Shown here: positions 7,732-16,657 of the stretch, one piece after another | Layout of the letters: every line of letters begins with the position of its first letter | Numbering within the stretch: the first letter of the stretch is position 1 | From: Joyebacterum sp964521425 | GTDB lineage: Bacteria; Joyebacterota; Joyebacteria; Joyebacterales; Joyebacteraceae | Length of the DNA stretch: 64,000 nt | Direction of reading: 5' to 3' | Assembly (NCBI GenBank): GCA_964521425.1 | Contig: CAZFRO010000009.1 | Location: forward strand, 22,176-86,175 | Position numbers and translations under genes: made by a program | The notes under the pieces: generated by a model | Database searches by the model: none | Told to the model about the DNA's origin: nothing | Seen by the model: the letters and a program-made list of their open reading frames with translations, nothing else

Positions 7732-9156
7732 ATGAGAGCCGCGTGTGGGTGTTCTGTGGGCGCCATGGCGACGCGATCGATAGGGGTCATCACAGTCGCA
7801 GCGATCCTGTGTGCAGGGGCACTCACCGCGGCGCATGCCGGCGCCGGCGTGGAGGCGTCCTCGATGTCGGACGTCGCTTCACCGGTGGTCGCCGGCTCAG
7901 TGAGGCTGAACGAACTGTGGGCGATGAACCTCGGCGTCGCGGGTGCGAATGTCGCCGAGGCGCTTCTTGCGGACCTCGATGGGGATGGGACTCGCGAAGC
8001 CATCGTGACAATGGGTAAGGGAAGGGGATCCTCCACGGTGATCGCGCTCGAACTTGAGGAAGGCCTTGAGATCTGGCGCGCCGATTACGCAGGTGCGGTC
8101 CATGTGCTCGCGGTCGACCTCCCGGGCTCTCCGGGGGAGGAGGTAGTGACGTGTTTCGCGTGCAGTGTTCTGATTCAGAGCGGCGCCACCGGCAAGACCC
8201 TCTCGGAGTACGGGCTGTCAGGAAGGGTCCGTGGTGTCGGCGTTGCGCGAACGACATCCGGAGAGCAACTCATAATCGTGACTGTTCAAGGCGACAAGAG
8301 CGATTACATGGTGGCCCTGGAACTTCCCGGCCTGGTCGAACGCTGGAGAAGGATCGCTACGCATGACGAGAGCGTGTTCGGGGACGGGTTGTCGAAGCTC
8401 AAGTGCGCCGATATCGACGGGGACGGTGCGTCGGAGATCCTGGTCGTGGAGAACGCGAACGTCCTCAAATGTGTCTCATCGGCCGGCGATGATCTCTGGA
8501 GCTTGAAGCTGGGTGAGAAGGGCCGCCTGAACCCCGAGGGTGTCGCCAGCAATGTGCCCGTCGTCGCAGATCTGACCGGCGATGGGTACAACGAGGTCGC
8601 CGTCGGTTGCTTCGCCGGCGCACTCATCGTTCTGGATGGAGCGACAGGCGATGAACTGGTTCGCGTGCTGTTCGGCAACGAGTCTCACAGGGAAGTGCTA
8701 GCCAGCAAGCGACTGCCGCGCTTCATCAGAGACGCGATCGCAGGGACCGGGGAACCGATAGGCGAGATGGCGCCGGTCGATGTGGATGGCTCAGCCGGCT
8801 GTGAGCTTGTCTTTGGCTGTAGTGACGGCATGCTGTACGCGGCAGTGCCCAAGTGGGAGAGGCGCGTCTGGGAAATCGACCTCGGAGGTGATGTCTACGA
8901 CGCGCCCGTGCCGGTCGCGCTCGGGAACGCAGGATCAGGTGGAGCCGCCGTATCGTGTCTCGTGGCGTGGCATGAGCGAGGCGGCCAGGTGCTCAGGCGG
9001 GGAGCAGGCGAGGAGATCGTCGCTCTCCCAGATGGCATCGCGGTGTCGGACGTGCTCGTGTGTGATGTGAACGGCGACGGCGGGGATGATCTCATCGTGA
9101 TAAGCGCGCGCACCCAGAGCATCAAGGCGTTCGAGTTCCGCGCGGTAGTCGAATGA
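7732..9156 (+). CDS. Exported FG-GAP/VCBS-type beta-propeller protein in the RiPP operon
   Basis: The protein has 474 residues with an N-terminal signal sequence ending near AHA (about 36); ATG 7765 is an alternative start. At least five calcium-loop motifs of the FG-GAP type follow: DLDGDGTREAI, DIDGDGASEIL, DLTGDGYNEVA, DVDGSAGCELV and DVNGDGGDDLI. This indicates a secreted or surface beta-propeller, possibly with PQQ-like blades. Its start follows precursor 2 by 9 nt with a GGGGGAAGAG site, and its stop overlaps the ABC ATPase start. It could bind, display or receive the exported peptides, or supply immunity. None of these is shown by sequence alone. Confidence 0.85.
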   Translation: MRAACGCSVGAMATRSIGVITVAAILCAGALTAAHAGAGVEASSMSDVASPVVAGSVRLNELWAMNLGVAGANVAEALLADLDGDGTREAIVTMGKGRGSSTVIALELEEGLEIWRADYAGAVHVLAVDLPGSPGEEVVTCFACSVLIQSGATGKTLSEYGLSGRVRGVGVARTTSGEQLIIVTVQGDKSDYMVALELPGLVERWRRIATHDESVFGDGLSKLKCADIDGDGASEILVVENANVLKCVSSAGDDLWSLKLGEKGRLNPEGVASNVPVVADLTGDGYNEVAVGCFAGALIVLDGATGDELVRVLFGNESHREVLASKRLPRFIRDAIAGTGEPIGEMAPVDVDGSAGCELVFGCSDGMLYAAVPKWERRVWEIDLGGDVYDAPVPVALGNAGSGGAAVSCLVAWHERGGQVLRRGAGEEIVALPDGIAVSDVLVCDVNGDGGDDLIVISARTQSIKAFEFRAVVE

Positions 9157-9797
9157 AGGCCGTGGAATTCTCAGGCGTCGGCAAGCACTTCCTGCGCCGC
9201 GGGCAGAGACTGGACGCGCTGAGAGATCTCAGCTTCAGTGTGGCGCCGGGCGAGGCGGCCGCTCTCATCGGTCCGAACGGCGCCGGGAAGAGCACGGCAC
9301 TCCGCATTGCCGCCGGACTCCTCAAGCCATCGCTCGGGCGCGCCGTCGTCTGTGGCTTCAACGTGACTCACCGGGCGGCGCATGTTCGACGCCGCGTCGG
9401 GGTCTCCCTCGGCGCCGAGCGCTCGTTCTACGTGAGGTTGACAACCAGGATGAACCTCGCGTTCTTCGGGCGCCTCGCGGGTCTCAGTGGCAGGGGACTG
9501 TCTTCGGCCATCGATCGCGTTGCGGAGGAGCTTCGTCTGGAGCCGTGGCTGAACGTGCGCGCCGGTCGGCTTTCCAGGGGAACCGGCTCGCGACTGGCTG
9601 TGGCGAGGGCCTTTCTTGGTGGGCCGGAGCTCCTTCTTCTGGATGAGCCGTTTGCCTCTCTGGACGTCGTCGGTTGCGCTCTCGTGTGTTCCGCGATCGA
9701 GCGGAGGCTCAAGGGCGGGTGCGCCCTCGTGATGGCGACTCACAGGATGGGGGAGTCCCGATTCTGCGAGCAGGTCGTGGAATTGGAGTGTGAATGA
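9153..9797 (+). CDS. ABC transporter ATPase subunit, RiPP operon
   Basis: The protein has 214 residues. Walker A GPNGAGKST is at 40-48. The signature is LSRGTGSR, a variant of LSGGQ, and Walker B plus D-loop is LLLLDEPFASLD. The fold type is that of ABC-2 exporter ATPases. The start ATG overlaps the propeller stop (ATGA), and the stop overlaps the permease start, so the three genes are translated as a unit. It should energise export of the modified peptide, or remove it as an immunity pump. Confidence 0.9.
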   Translation: MKAVEFSGVGKHFLRRGQRLDALRDLSFSVAPGEAAALIGPNGAGKSTALRIAAGLLKPSLGRAVVCGFNVTHRAAHVRRRVGVSLGAERSFYVRLTTRMNLAFFGRLAGLSGRGLSSAIDRVAEELRLEPWLNVRAGRLSRGTGSRLAVARAFLGGPELLLLDEPFASLDVVGCALVCSAIERRLKGGCALVMATHRMGESRFCEQVVELECE

Positions 9798-10633
9798 TGT
9801 CAGGGGACGTCATGAATCTCGCCTGGGCCTTCGTTGTGAGGAGCGCACTGACGTACGCGAGCTACCGGTCGAAGCTGCTCCTGGGGTTCGCGTCACTTAT
9901 CCTGTCCGCGATCACCTTTCTGTTTGTAGGGAAGGTCGTGGAACTGGCGGGGCCCGGCTTCGAGGATGAAGTGGGGATGACCTACACGGCCTTCGCGCTC
10001 ATCGGTGTAGCCGTTCACGGTGTCGCCGCCTCCGGGCTTCACGCCTTCCGCAAGGCCGTCAGGCGGGAGCAACTCCAGGGTACCTTCGAGCAACTCGTGT
10101 CGAGCGGCAGGTCCATCACGTTGCTCGTGTTCCTGGCGGGGCTATCGGAGACCATCATCGGACAGGGCGCAGTGCTCGGGCTGGCAGTGATCGTCCTGAT
10201 CCTGCTCAATGTGACGATCCCGGTCACACTCACTGCGCTTACGGCAGTGATCCTCTACTCCCTGACAGTGAGTGGAATCGGGCTTGTCTCGGCCGGCCTC
10301 ATCATGATCTTCAAGGAGGGGGAGCCCGTGTCATGGGCGTTCGGAACGCTCTCAGGACTGCTCGGCGGTGTCTACTTCCCGGTCTCGCTCATGCCCGTCT
10401 GGCTGCAGAGGGCGGCCTGGGTGTTTCCCACATCGCACGTTCTCCCTGTGGTCCGAGCCGGGTTTCGCGGGTCGACGCAGTACGCGTCCACCGCCATTGC
10501 CGGCGACGCGTCCACCTCCACACACCTCACCTTCCTCTTGGTATCCGCCGTTGTCTCCGTCGTAGTTGGCCTCATCGTTCTCGGACGAGCGTGCGACCAT
10601 GTCCGGGTCACCGGAACACTTCGTGAGTACTGA
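9794..10633 (+). CDS. ABC-2 type permease, RiPP operon
   Basis: This 279-residue membrane protein has about six hydrophobic segments and the C-terminal region GGVYFPVSLMPVWLQ, typical of DrrB/NodJ-like ABC-2 permeases. It overlaps the ATPase gene by 4 nt; ATG 9797 is an equally possible start. It is the last gene of the operon, with no clear terminator in the 220 nt that follow. There is no peptidase domain in either transporter subunit, so leader removal must come from another enzyme. Confidence 0.88.
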   Translation: MMSGDVMNLAWAFVVRSALTYASYRSKLLLGFASLILSAITFLFVGKVVELAGPGFEDEVGMTYTAFALIGVAVHGVAASGLHAFRKAVRREQLQGTFEQLVSSGRSITLLVFLAGLSETIIGQGAVLGLAVIVLILLNVTIPVTLTALTAVILYSLTVSGIGLVSAGLIMIFKEGEPVSWAFGTLSGLLGGVYFPVSLMPVWLQRAAWVFPTSHVLPVVRAGFRGSTQYASTAIAGDASTSTHLTFLLVSAVVSVVVGLIVLGRACDHVRVTGTLREY

Positions 10634-10855
10634 AGCACCATCTCCCAAGAGCCGCACCTGTCTTCCGTACAGTGCACTCTCCGCGATTGTCCTTGCCCTC
10701 CTCGTCTCTCCTGGTGTCTAATCAGAAACTGCTGTATTCCGACTTGCGCACGCGTCCGCGTCGCGACCCGGCACAGCCACGCCGGTACGGCCGCCGTGGA
10801 CGGCCGTCGTGGACGGCGGCGAGAGTGTCGATAGAGGCCTCCCTGGGAGTCCGGC

Positions 10856-12682
10856 TTGAGAAGATTCCGGGTCACATACATCCCCATTACGTCGATCATC
10901 GTCGGCGTCTTCGTCATCGCGGCCGTGGTCGTGCTCACATCGATGCGCGACATCGAAAGAGGGCGGCTGCACGTGGCTGACGGCATGGAGCGCAAGGCCG
11001 GCGCGATGCTCATGTTTCTAAGTACCGATCTCAGAACCGAGCTTGTCTCTCCCAGGTGGCAGCTGTCACGTCTCGAGTTCTTCCTCTCCGAAGCTGCCAA
11101 CCGCAGCCAGGCTGAGTATCTTGCCCTTCTCGATTCCGATGGGACCGTTGTCGCGCACAGCGACACTGCGATGGTAGGGGAGCCTCACATCGGCTGGCTG
11201 CCGGCGGAGGACAGACCGGACGCGTCACCCATCCACAGGAAGCGCGTTACCATCGAGGGGCACACCTTTCAGCAGTACGTGACGGCCATCGACATACATC
11301 CCGCGATGCTCTGCGAGCCGCCCCCACGACAGTTCGGGCGCAGAATGAGGCCGCGCTGTGACATGCAGGCGGTGGCAGTACGCCTGTCCGAGCTTCTGGG
11401 AAGGCCGATCGACCTGTCGCACCCAACACGCCTCTACGGCGTAGTGGCGCTCGATCCCACTGAGATCGAGGCGACGTTCGCTCTCTCGCGTAATCGCACC
11501 ATTCTCCTCGCCGCCGTCCTGATCCTGGTCGGTGGAGCTGCTATCTACTTCCTCTTCGTGACGTCTGCGTATCGTTCGACGCAGACGGCGCTCGCCAACA
11601 TGCGTACGTATACGGAGAACGTCATTGAGAGCATGGCGAACGGGCTGATATCCGTCGACGCCGATGGGCACATCGTGACCGTGAACTCGCGGGCGCGCAC
11701 TCTGTTTGGACTGGGTAATGCCGACGTTGTTGGACGAGGTCTCGACGATGTGGCCGGTCTCGATCCCGGTCCGGAGAGGGTGGGGGTGGACCTCGTGCTG
11801 CGCGGTGAAAAGGACATAGTGGAAGTGGAAGCGACAGCCGTCGTCGAGGGGGAGAAGATCCCTGTCTCGGTTAGCGCATCGCTGCTCCGGGGCGAGGACG
11901 GGGAGCGAGCGGGAGCGGTCCTGCTCTACCAGGACCTGCGCGAGATCGAGGAGCTGAAGGGTGAGTTGGAGCGAGGACGTCAGCTTGCCTCACTCGGCAG
12001 ACTTGCGGCCGGCGTGGCTCACGAGGTGCGCAATCCCCTGAGCTCGATCAAGGGGTTTGCACAGTTCCTCCGCAGCAAGTTCAGTCCGGGGTCCGAGGAG
12101 GAGCGATACTCCGATATCATGATCGAAGAGGTTGAGCGACTTGATCGAGTCGTGCAAGAGCTGCTTGATTTCGCGAAGCCTGTCATCGCAGAGATCCGTC
12201 CGAGCGACACGAACGCCATCGTCGAGGACGCGCTCTCGCTCGTTTCGGAGGACGCGGATTTCAAGAACGTCAAGATCGTCACCGAGCTGGCCGAGAAGCT
12301 GCCGCACATCCTCGTGGATGCGAGACAGGTGCGCCAGGCGCTTCTCAATGTGCTTCTGAACGGAATGGAAGCGATGGGGGACGGCGGGACGCTCAAGGTG
12401 ACAACGACGATGGTTGCTCCCGAAGGTGGCGCGATCCCGGCGAGCGGAGACGAGCGACCGCGGCACGTCGCTATTGAAGTCACAGACACTGGTGATGGTA
12501 TGAGTGAGCAGGAGCAGGCGAAGCTGTTCGAACCGTTCTACACGACGAAGCCGACAGGAACGGGGCTGGGATTGACGATAGTATCGCGGCTCGTGGAACA
12601 GAACGGCGGCCACATCCATGTCACGAGCACGAAGGGGACGGGGACGACGTTCTCGATGATGTTTGCGGCATCACCAACGTAA
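10856..12682 (+). CDS. Sensor histidine kinase, ZraS-like
   Basis: The protein has 608 residues from a TTG start with GGGAG (10845-10849) upstream. A first membrane helix (about 8-28), an extracytoplasmic sensor region (30-215) and a second helix (216-238) lead to a PAS domain (about 255-360). The HisKA box AGVAHEVRNPLSSIKGF (His near 389) and an HATPase domain with NVLLNGMEAM, DTGDGM and GTGLGLTIV follow. The sensor region includes a Cys/Pro/Arg stretch (CEPPPRQFGRRMRPRC) that might bind metal. The paired sigma54 response regulator lies 39 nt downstream, and a ZraP/Spy-like protein comes next, so envelope or metal stress is the likely signal. Confidence 0.93.
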   Translation: MRRFRVTYIPITSIIVGVFVIAAVVVLTSMRDIERGRLHVADGMERKAGAMLMFLSTDLRTELVSPRWQLSRLEFFLSEAANRSQAEYLALLDSDGTVVAHSDTAMVGEPHIGWLPAEDRPDASPIHRKRVTIEGHTFQQYVTAIDIHPAMLCEPPPRQFGRRMRPRCDMQAVAVRLSELLGRPIDLSHPTRLYGVVALDPTEIEATFALSRNRTILLAAVLILVGGAAIYFLFVTSAYRSTQTALANMRTYTENVIESMANGLISVDADGHIVTVNSRARTLFGLGNADVVGRGLDDVAGLDPGPERVGVDLVLRGEKDIVEVEATAVVEGEKIPVSVSASLLRGEDGERAGAVLLYQDLREIEELKGELERGRQLASLGRLAAGVAHEVRNPLSSIKGFAQFLRSKFSPGSEEERYSDIMIEEVERLDRVVQELLDFAKPVIAEIRPSDTNAIVEDALSLVSEDADFKNVKIVTELAEKLPHILVDARQVRQALLNVLLNGMEAMGDGGTLKVTTTMVAPEGGAIPASGDERPRHVAIEVTDTGDGMSEQEQAKLFEPFYTTKPTGTGLGLTIVSRLVEQNGGHIHVTSTKGTGTTFSMMFAASPT

Positions 12683-12721
12683 GCAAGACGAGCATTCGAG
12701 CGTATCGGGGAGCATGTCCGG

Positions 12722-14062
12722 ATGGCGGAGAACCACCTCAGAATCCTGGTCGTTGATGACCAGTCGAGTGTGCGCGAGCTTCTCAAGGCCGTGCTTGGGA
12801 GCGACGGTCACGCCGTGGAGGTCGCACCCGACGGCGAGAGCGGCATCGAGACGCTGGCCGAGGGATTCCACGACCTGGTCATAATGGACATCCGGATGCC
12901 GGGCATCGACGGTGTTGAGGCACTGAGACGGATGAAGAAGGCAAGCCCCGACTGCGGCATCATCATGATGACGGCCTACGCGTCGGTGGGGACCGCGGTC
13001 GAAGCGATGAAGCTCGGGGCATTCGACTACATCACGAAGCCGATAGACATCGATGAGGTTCGTTCGATCATATCAAGATTCACGGACGAGTCGTCGGGGG
13101 CGCCCGAGGAGAGGCCACTCGAGATTGAGCCGTCGAGTGAGATCATCGGGGCGAGCCTCGCGATGCGAGAGGTGTTGGAGATGGCGCGTCGCGTCGCCGC
13201 GAGCGATGCCTCGGTCCTCATCCTGGGGGAGAGCGGAACAGGCAAGGAACTCATCGCGCACGAGGTGCACGGGGCGAGCCCGCGCGGACACAAGCCGTTT
13301 GTGGCGGTGAACTGCTCGGCTATTCCTGGAGGGCTTCTCGAGAGCGAGCTGTTTGGCCACGAGAAGGGCGCTTTCACGGGCGCCGGTCGGCAGAAGCGGG
13401 GGAGGTTCGAACTCGCGGCAGGCGGGACCATCTTCCTGGATGAGATCGGCGACATGTCGTCCGAACTGCAGGCCAAGCTGCTCCGATTCCTGCAGGATCA
13501 TACCCTTCAGCGCGTGGGCGGATCGAACGACATCACGGTCGACGTCCGCATCGTAGCTGCGACCAATCGGGATCTGGACGCGGCTGTTGCTGAGGGGAGC
13601 TTCCGCGAGGATCTGTACTTCAGGCTCAATGTCGTGAACATCATGATACCGCCGCTCAGGGACCGCAAGGAGGACATACCGCTCCTTGTCGGGCACTTCC
13701 TCAAGAAGCACGCCGATAGAGGCTCGAAGCCAAAGAGAATGTCACCCAAGGCGATGCGCGTCATGATGAACTACGACTGGCCCGGGAACGTCCGCGAACT
13801 CGAGAACGCCATACACCGCGCCACGATTCTCTCTCGTGGCGAGACGGTTTTCCCTGAGCAACTTCCGGCGAAGCTACAGGCGGTTCCGGACTCCGATGTC
13901 GACGGAGAGAAGATCGGTGTAACGATCCGCGAAATGGAGCGCGGCATCATCATCAAGACCCTCGCGCAGACCGAGGGCAACAGGACTCACGCGGCGAAGA
14001 CCCTGGGCATCTCACGCAGAACCCTCCAGAACAAGATCAAAGAGTACGAGATCGAATCCTGA
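12722..14062 (+). CDS. NtrC-family response regulator, ZraR-like
   Basis: The protein has 446 residues. The receiver domain has the phosphoacceptor D56 (VIMDIRMPG). The AAA+ domain has Walker A GESGTGKE, the canonical sigma54 loop GAFTGA and Walker B IFLDEIGDM. A Fis-type HTH (HAAKTLGISRRTLQNKIKEY) ends it. It is the partner of the kinase encoded just upstream. A sigma54 promoter (14241-14256) precedes the next gene, the ZraP-like protein, which is the obvious target. Confidence 0.95.
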   Translation: MAENHLRILVVDDQSSVRELLKAVLGSDGHAVEVAPDGESGIETLAEGFHDLVIMDIRMPGIDGVEALRRMKKASPDCGIIMMTAYASVGTAVEAMKLGAFDYITKPIDIDEVRSIISRFTDESSGAPEERPLEIEPSSEIIGASLAMREVLEMARRVAASDASVLILGESGTGKELIAHEVHGASPRGHKPFVAVNCSAIPGGLLESELFGHEKGAFTGAGRQKRGRFELAAGGTIFLDEIGDMSSELQAKLLRFLQDHTLQRVGGSNDITVDVRIVAATNRDLDAAVAEGSFREDLYFRLNVVNIMIPPLRDRKEDIPLLVGHFLKKHADRGSKPKRMSPKAMRVMMNYDWPGNVRELENAIHRATILSRGETVFPEQLPAKLQAVPDSDVDGEKIGVTIREMERGIIIKTLAQTEGNRTHAAKTLGISRRTLQNKIKEYEIES

Positions 14063-14176
14063 CCGCGCAGATTCTGCGCACCTCCAGTCGGTCTATCCTC
14101 CCAAATGGGCAGTTCCTTCACGCCGGGGCTTCCGCGAAGCTCTGAGTGCGTGTCTCATCTGAGAAAATCAACCGTG

Positions 14177-14201
14177 TAACATTCAGTTCTATCAGATGTT
14201 A
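14177..14201. promoter_or_regulatory. Candidate activator-binding inverted repeat
   Basis: TAACAT (14177-14182) and ATGTTA (14196-14201) form an inverted repeat about 40-65 bp upstream of the sigma54 -24 element. It could be the binding site of the ZraR-like regulator. The rest of the 14063-14390 gap holds the promoter and the ribosome binding site only. Confidence 0.35.
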
Positions 14202-14240
14202 TGTAACCTGGACGATAGCCCCGCACGGTTCTGGCACGGT

Positions 14241-14256
14241 TGGCATCTCGGTTGCT
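14241..14256 (+). promoter_or_regulatory. Sigma54 promoter of the ZraP-like gene
   Basis: TGGCATCTCGGTTGCT has GG and GC 12 bp apart, as in the consensus TGGCAC-N5-TTGCW. It lies about 135 nt before the ZraP-like start codon, directly after the sigma54 response regulator gene. Confidence 0.7.
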
Positions 14257-14390
14257 GTAAGAGGGGTGCATGGAAATTCCTCCGGCCGGCAACACGAAGC
14301 AGCATGCGGCTGACGGTGCTGGCCGGATGGGGACACAGGGAGCAGACAAACCAGGGAGGGAACACCTCCCACTTTCGAAGGGAGAAGACG

Positions 14391-15032
14391 ATGAGCGGGA
14401 AGAAAGGCCTCATAGTAGTAGTGCTGGCTCTGGTGATGGCAACGATGGCTGTCGTTCCGGCGGTCGCGGGCAGAGGTGGGCACTGTGGATCAAAGGGTGG
14501 TGGCATGCGTGGGGGGCCGGGAATGGGTCCGGGTGCGATGCCGGCGTTCACCGAGCAGCAGCAGGAGAAGATGCAGGAGATCCGGAGCAGCTTCGATGAA
14601 GAGCGTGTTGAACTGGTCAACAGGATGAAGGTCATGCATCTTGAGATGCGCGACCTGGTCACCGGCGACAACCCCGACTTCGGGAAGCTCGAGCGCATGA
14701 TCGATGACATCTCAAGCCAGCGCGCCGAGATGATGAAGATGAGAATCCGGCAGCACGTTGCGGTCCGGAAGATCCTGACGGATGACCAGAAGGTGCTGTT
14801 TGACCAGGGCTTCGGTATGCAGATGGGCCAGGGCATGTGTGGTCATCCCGGGGCAATGGGTGGCAAGCCGGGTGGCGGTATGATGGGTGGACGTCGTGGA
14901 ATGAACTGTGGTCCGGGTGGCGGCATGATGGGCGGACGTGGTGGAATGAACTGCGGTCCAGGTGGTGGGATGATGGGAAGACCCGGCGGCGGCATGCCTC
15001 CGTCAGGTGCTCCCGGCGGAGCGGGAATCTAG
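14391..15032 (+). CDS. ZraP/Spy/CpxP-like periplasmic protein with Met/Gly-rich tail
   Basis: The protein has 213 residues, with GGAGAAG 10 nt before the ATG. A signal peptide (1-26, ending PAVAG) is followed by a helical region (about 50-130) bounded by FTEQQQEKM and LTDDQKVLF, the LTxxQ-type motifs of Spy/CpxP/ZraP chaperones. The C-terminal 70 residues consist of repeated GGGMMGG-RGMNCGPG units encoded by imperfect 45-bp DNA repeats. They are rich in Met, Gly and Cys and could bind copper or zinc. Regulation by the kinase/regulator pair upstream through the sigma54 promoter is likely. Confidence 0.85.
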   Translation: MSGKKGLIVVVLALVMATMAVVPAVAGRGGHCGSKGGGMRGGPGMGPGAMPAFTEQQQEKMQEIRSSFDEERVELVNRMKVMHLEMRDLVTGDNPDFGKLERMIDDISSQRAEMMKMRIRQHVAVRKILTDDQKVLFDQGFGMQMGQGMCGHPGAMGGKPGGGMMGGRRGMNCGPGGGMMGGRGGMNCGPGGGMMGRPGGGMPPSGAPGGAGI

Positions 15033-15110
15033 GAAGTCATTCGCTCGGGCGAGTGAACCGGGGCGAGTCGCACTGCAAGGGTTATGAGCGGCTCGCACCC
15101 CCCCCCAACA

Positions 15111-15148
15111 GCGGGCGGTCTCCACGCGAGAGGCCGCCCGCTTCCCTT
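15111..15148 (+). terminator. Terminator after the ZraP-like gene
   Basis: GCGGGCGGTCTC pairs with GAGA-GG-CCGCCCGC (GG bulge) around a CACGC loop and is followed by CTTCCCTT. The U-tract is interrupted but the stem is very strong. Confidence 0.6.
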
Positions 15149-15183
15149 ACCATGATCATCATGCCACTGGCTGGTTTATCTTC

Positions 15184-15212
15184 TTGCCGCCCTCTTTGTC
15201 CTGCGCTATATA
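15184..15212 (+). promoter_or_regulatory. Possible sigma70 promoter for the barrel gene
   Basis: TTGCCG, a 17-nt spacer and TATATA (15207-15212). The palindromic repeat pair at 15227-15280 would lie in the 5' leader of the gene at 15406. Confidence 0.4.
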
Positions 15213-15226
15213 CTTATCTAGGGAGG

Positions 15227-15280
15227 TGCGCCCAATAGGACTGTGGGCGCATGTGTGCGCCCAATAGGACTGTGGGCGCA
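15227..15280. repeat. Tandem pair of 25-bp palindromic (REP-like) repeats
   Basis: Two identical copies (15227-15251 and 15256-15280) each consist of TGCGCCCA, a 9-nt loop and TGGGCGCA, separated by TGTG. The same element recurs at 19394 and 38268. Nothing else recognisable lies in the remaining 125 nt before 15406. Confidence 0.85.
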
Positions 15281-15405
15281 TGGCGAATCTCGTCTGTCAA
15301 CCAAGGGGCGGGCCGGTGCGCCCGCCATTTTCTTCAGCCCTTCACCGAGGAGGCGTCCACTGAGGCGGCGTCCGCCTCAGTTTCGGGGTCAGGGAGTCAG
15401 GCAAC

Positions 15406-16080
15406 ATGCGGATTCGGACTGTCACAGACGCAGAGTGTGCAGCGGGACGACCGGCACTGGCTATCGTCCTGGCGCTCACGCTTGCTATTCTCGCCACCGT
15501 GCCCGGGACGGTTCACGCTCGTCTCAGAGGCTTCGTGCCTTCCTCACGGCGGGGCGCGGCTGAGGTGTGGGTCGACGTTCCCCGGTTCGCCGTGCCGTTC
15601 GGTGACGATTACGTGGGGGACTATGCCATCACAGACGGCTGGGGTTTCGGGTTGGGCGTCTCCTTCGGACTCGCCGACAAGATCTGTCTCGAGGGGCGCT
15701 CCCTTCAGACCAATCACACCATCGACGGCGCCGAGTGGGATCTCGATCTGGCCCACATCGGTCTCAAGTACTGCATGGTTGGGGATAGCCCCTTCCAGCC
15801 CTTCCTGAGTCTTGGCTACATCCGCCAGAACCTCGAGACCGACGCATCCTATGGACAGCATGGCGAGTATGTCCGACTGACCGGCCACGGAATCCTCGCC
15901 TGCGCCGGAATGGACTACTTCCGAACTGACAAGTTCTTCGTCACGCTTCGAGTCGAATACGCGTTTGTCGACTACACGTATGCGATCCTCGGAACAGATG
16001 AGCAGAATCTGCCCGAATCGCTGGATGGGCGCGTGCTTTCGGCCTCCATCGGCATCGGGTACAGAGCGCCGGTCTGGTAG
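15406..16080 (+). CDS. Outer-membrane beta-barrel protein
   Basis: The protein has 224 residues with an N-terminal signal sequence (to about residue 44, TVHA). The rest alternates polar and hydrophobic residues in strand-length segments with Gly/Tyr/Phe pairs (GWGFGLGVSFGL, LAHIGLKYCM, VTLRVEYAFVDY) and ends in a terminal Trp, typical of small eight-stranded barrels of the OmpA/OmpW type. No exact family is assigned. It is monocistronic behind the repeat pair. Confidence 0.7.
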   Translation: MRIRTVTDAECAAGRPALAIVLALTLAILATVPGTVHARLRGFVPSSRRGAAEVWVDVPRFAVPFGDDYVGDYAITDGWGFGLGVSFGLADKICLEGRSLQTNHTIDGAEWDLDLAHIGLKYCMVGDSPFQPFLSLGYIRQNLETDASYGQHGEYVRLTGHGILACAGMDYFRTDKFFVTLRVEYAFVDYTYAILGTDEQNLPESLDGRVLSASIGIGYRAPVW

Positions 16081-16205
16081 GATAGAGCGCGCGGGTGCCG
16101 GAGTCTCTCCGGGACGCGATCTGGTGTCCATGGGTCCCCTGCATTACGATTCCTGTTAAAGACAGATGTTTGCACTACGTGGGTTCTCTACGGTGGAGGT
16201 GGCGG

Positions 16206-16625
16206 ATGTACGAGGTCAAGGCAACTTGGGGCGGTGGCTTCAAGTTTCTCGGTATCGACGGAGATGGCCGCGAGCTTAAGATGGATGCAAGCGTGGGAGC
16301 CGGTGGAGAGGGCGATGGCTACCGCCCATCGGAACTCCCGCTCATGGGGTTGGCCGGCTGCACAGGGATCGACACCCTGGAGATCCTCCAGAAGATGCGT
16401 CAGCCTGTTGAGGGACTAGAGGTGCGGGTGGTGGCGACACCGAAGGATGGGTATCCGGCGGGCTACGCGCGGATCGAGGTGCAGTACACTGTGGTCGGCA
16501 AAGGGCTCTCTATGGAGAAGGTCGAGCGGGCCGTCAAGCTTTCCGAAGAGAAGTACTGCACGGTCGGGCAGACGCTTGCCAATGGAACGGAGATGACCCA
16601 CACGATCGAACTGGTTGAGGGATAG
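16206..16625 (+). CDS. OsmC/Ohr family protein
   Basis: The protein has 139 residues, with GGAGGTGG upstream of the ATG. The frame is open further upstream, but that part lacks coding character. The sequence carries the OsmC pattern: YRPSELPLMGLAGCTGID with one Cys and EEKYCTVGQTLANG with the second, the two thiols of the peroxide-reducing site. The family reduces organic hydroperoxides in the cytoplasm. The LANG string here is unrelated to the RiPP leader motif. Confidence 0.85.
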   Translation: MYEVKATWGGGFKFLGIDGDGRELKMDASVGAGGEGDGYRPSELPLMGLAGCTGIDTLEILQKMRQPVEGLEVRVVATPKDGYPAGYARIEVQYTVVGKGLSMEKVERAVKLSEEKYCTVGQTLANGTEMTHTIELVEG

Positions 16626-16657
16626 ATTCTATTGACAGACGCCGTCAGGAGCGATGT

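Noticed and set aside
10599..10721. 40-codon frame after the ABC-2 permease
   Set aside because: It overlaps the permease end, has no ribosome binding site and no Cys/Asp pattern, so a chance frame is more likely.
16570..16590. LANG string as a third RiPP leader
   Set aside because: It lies inside the OsmC family protein (QTLANGTEM), with no Cys/Asp core.
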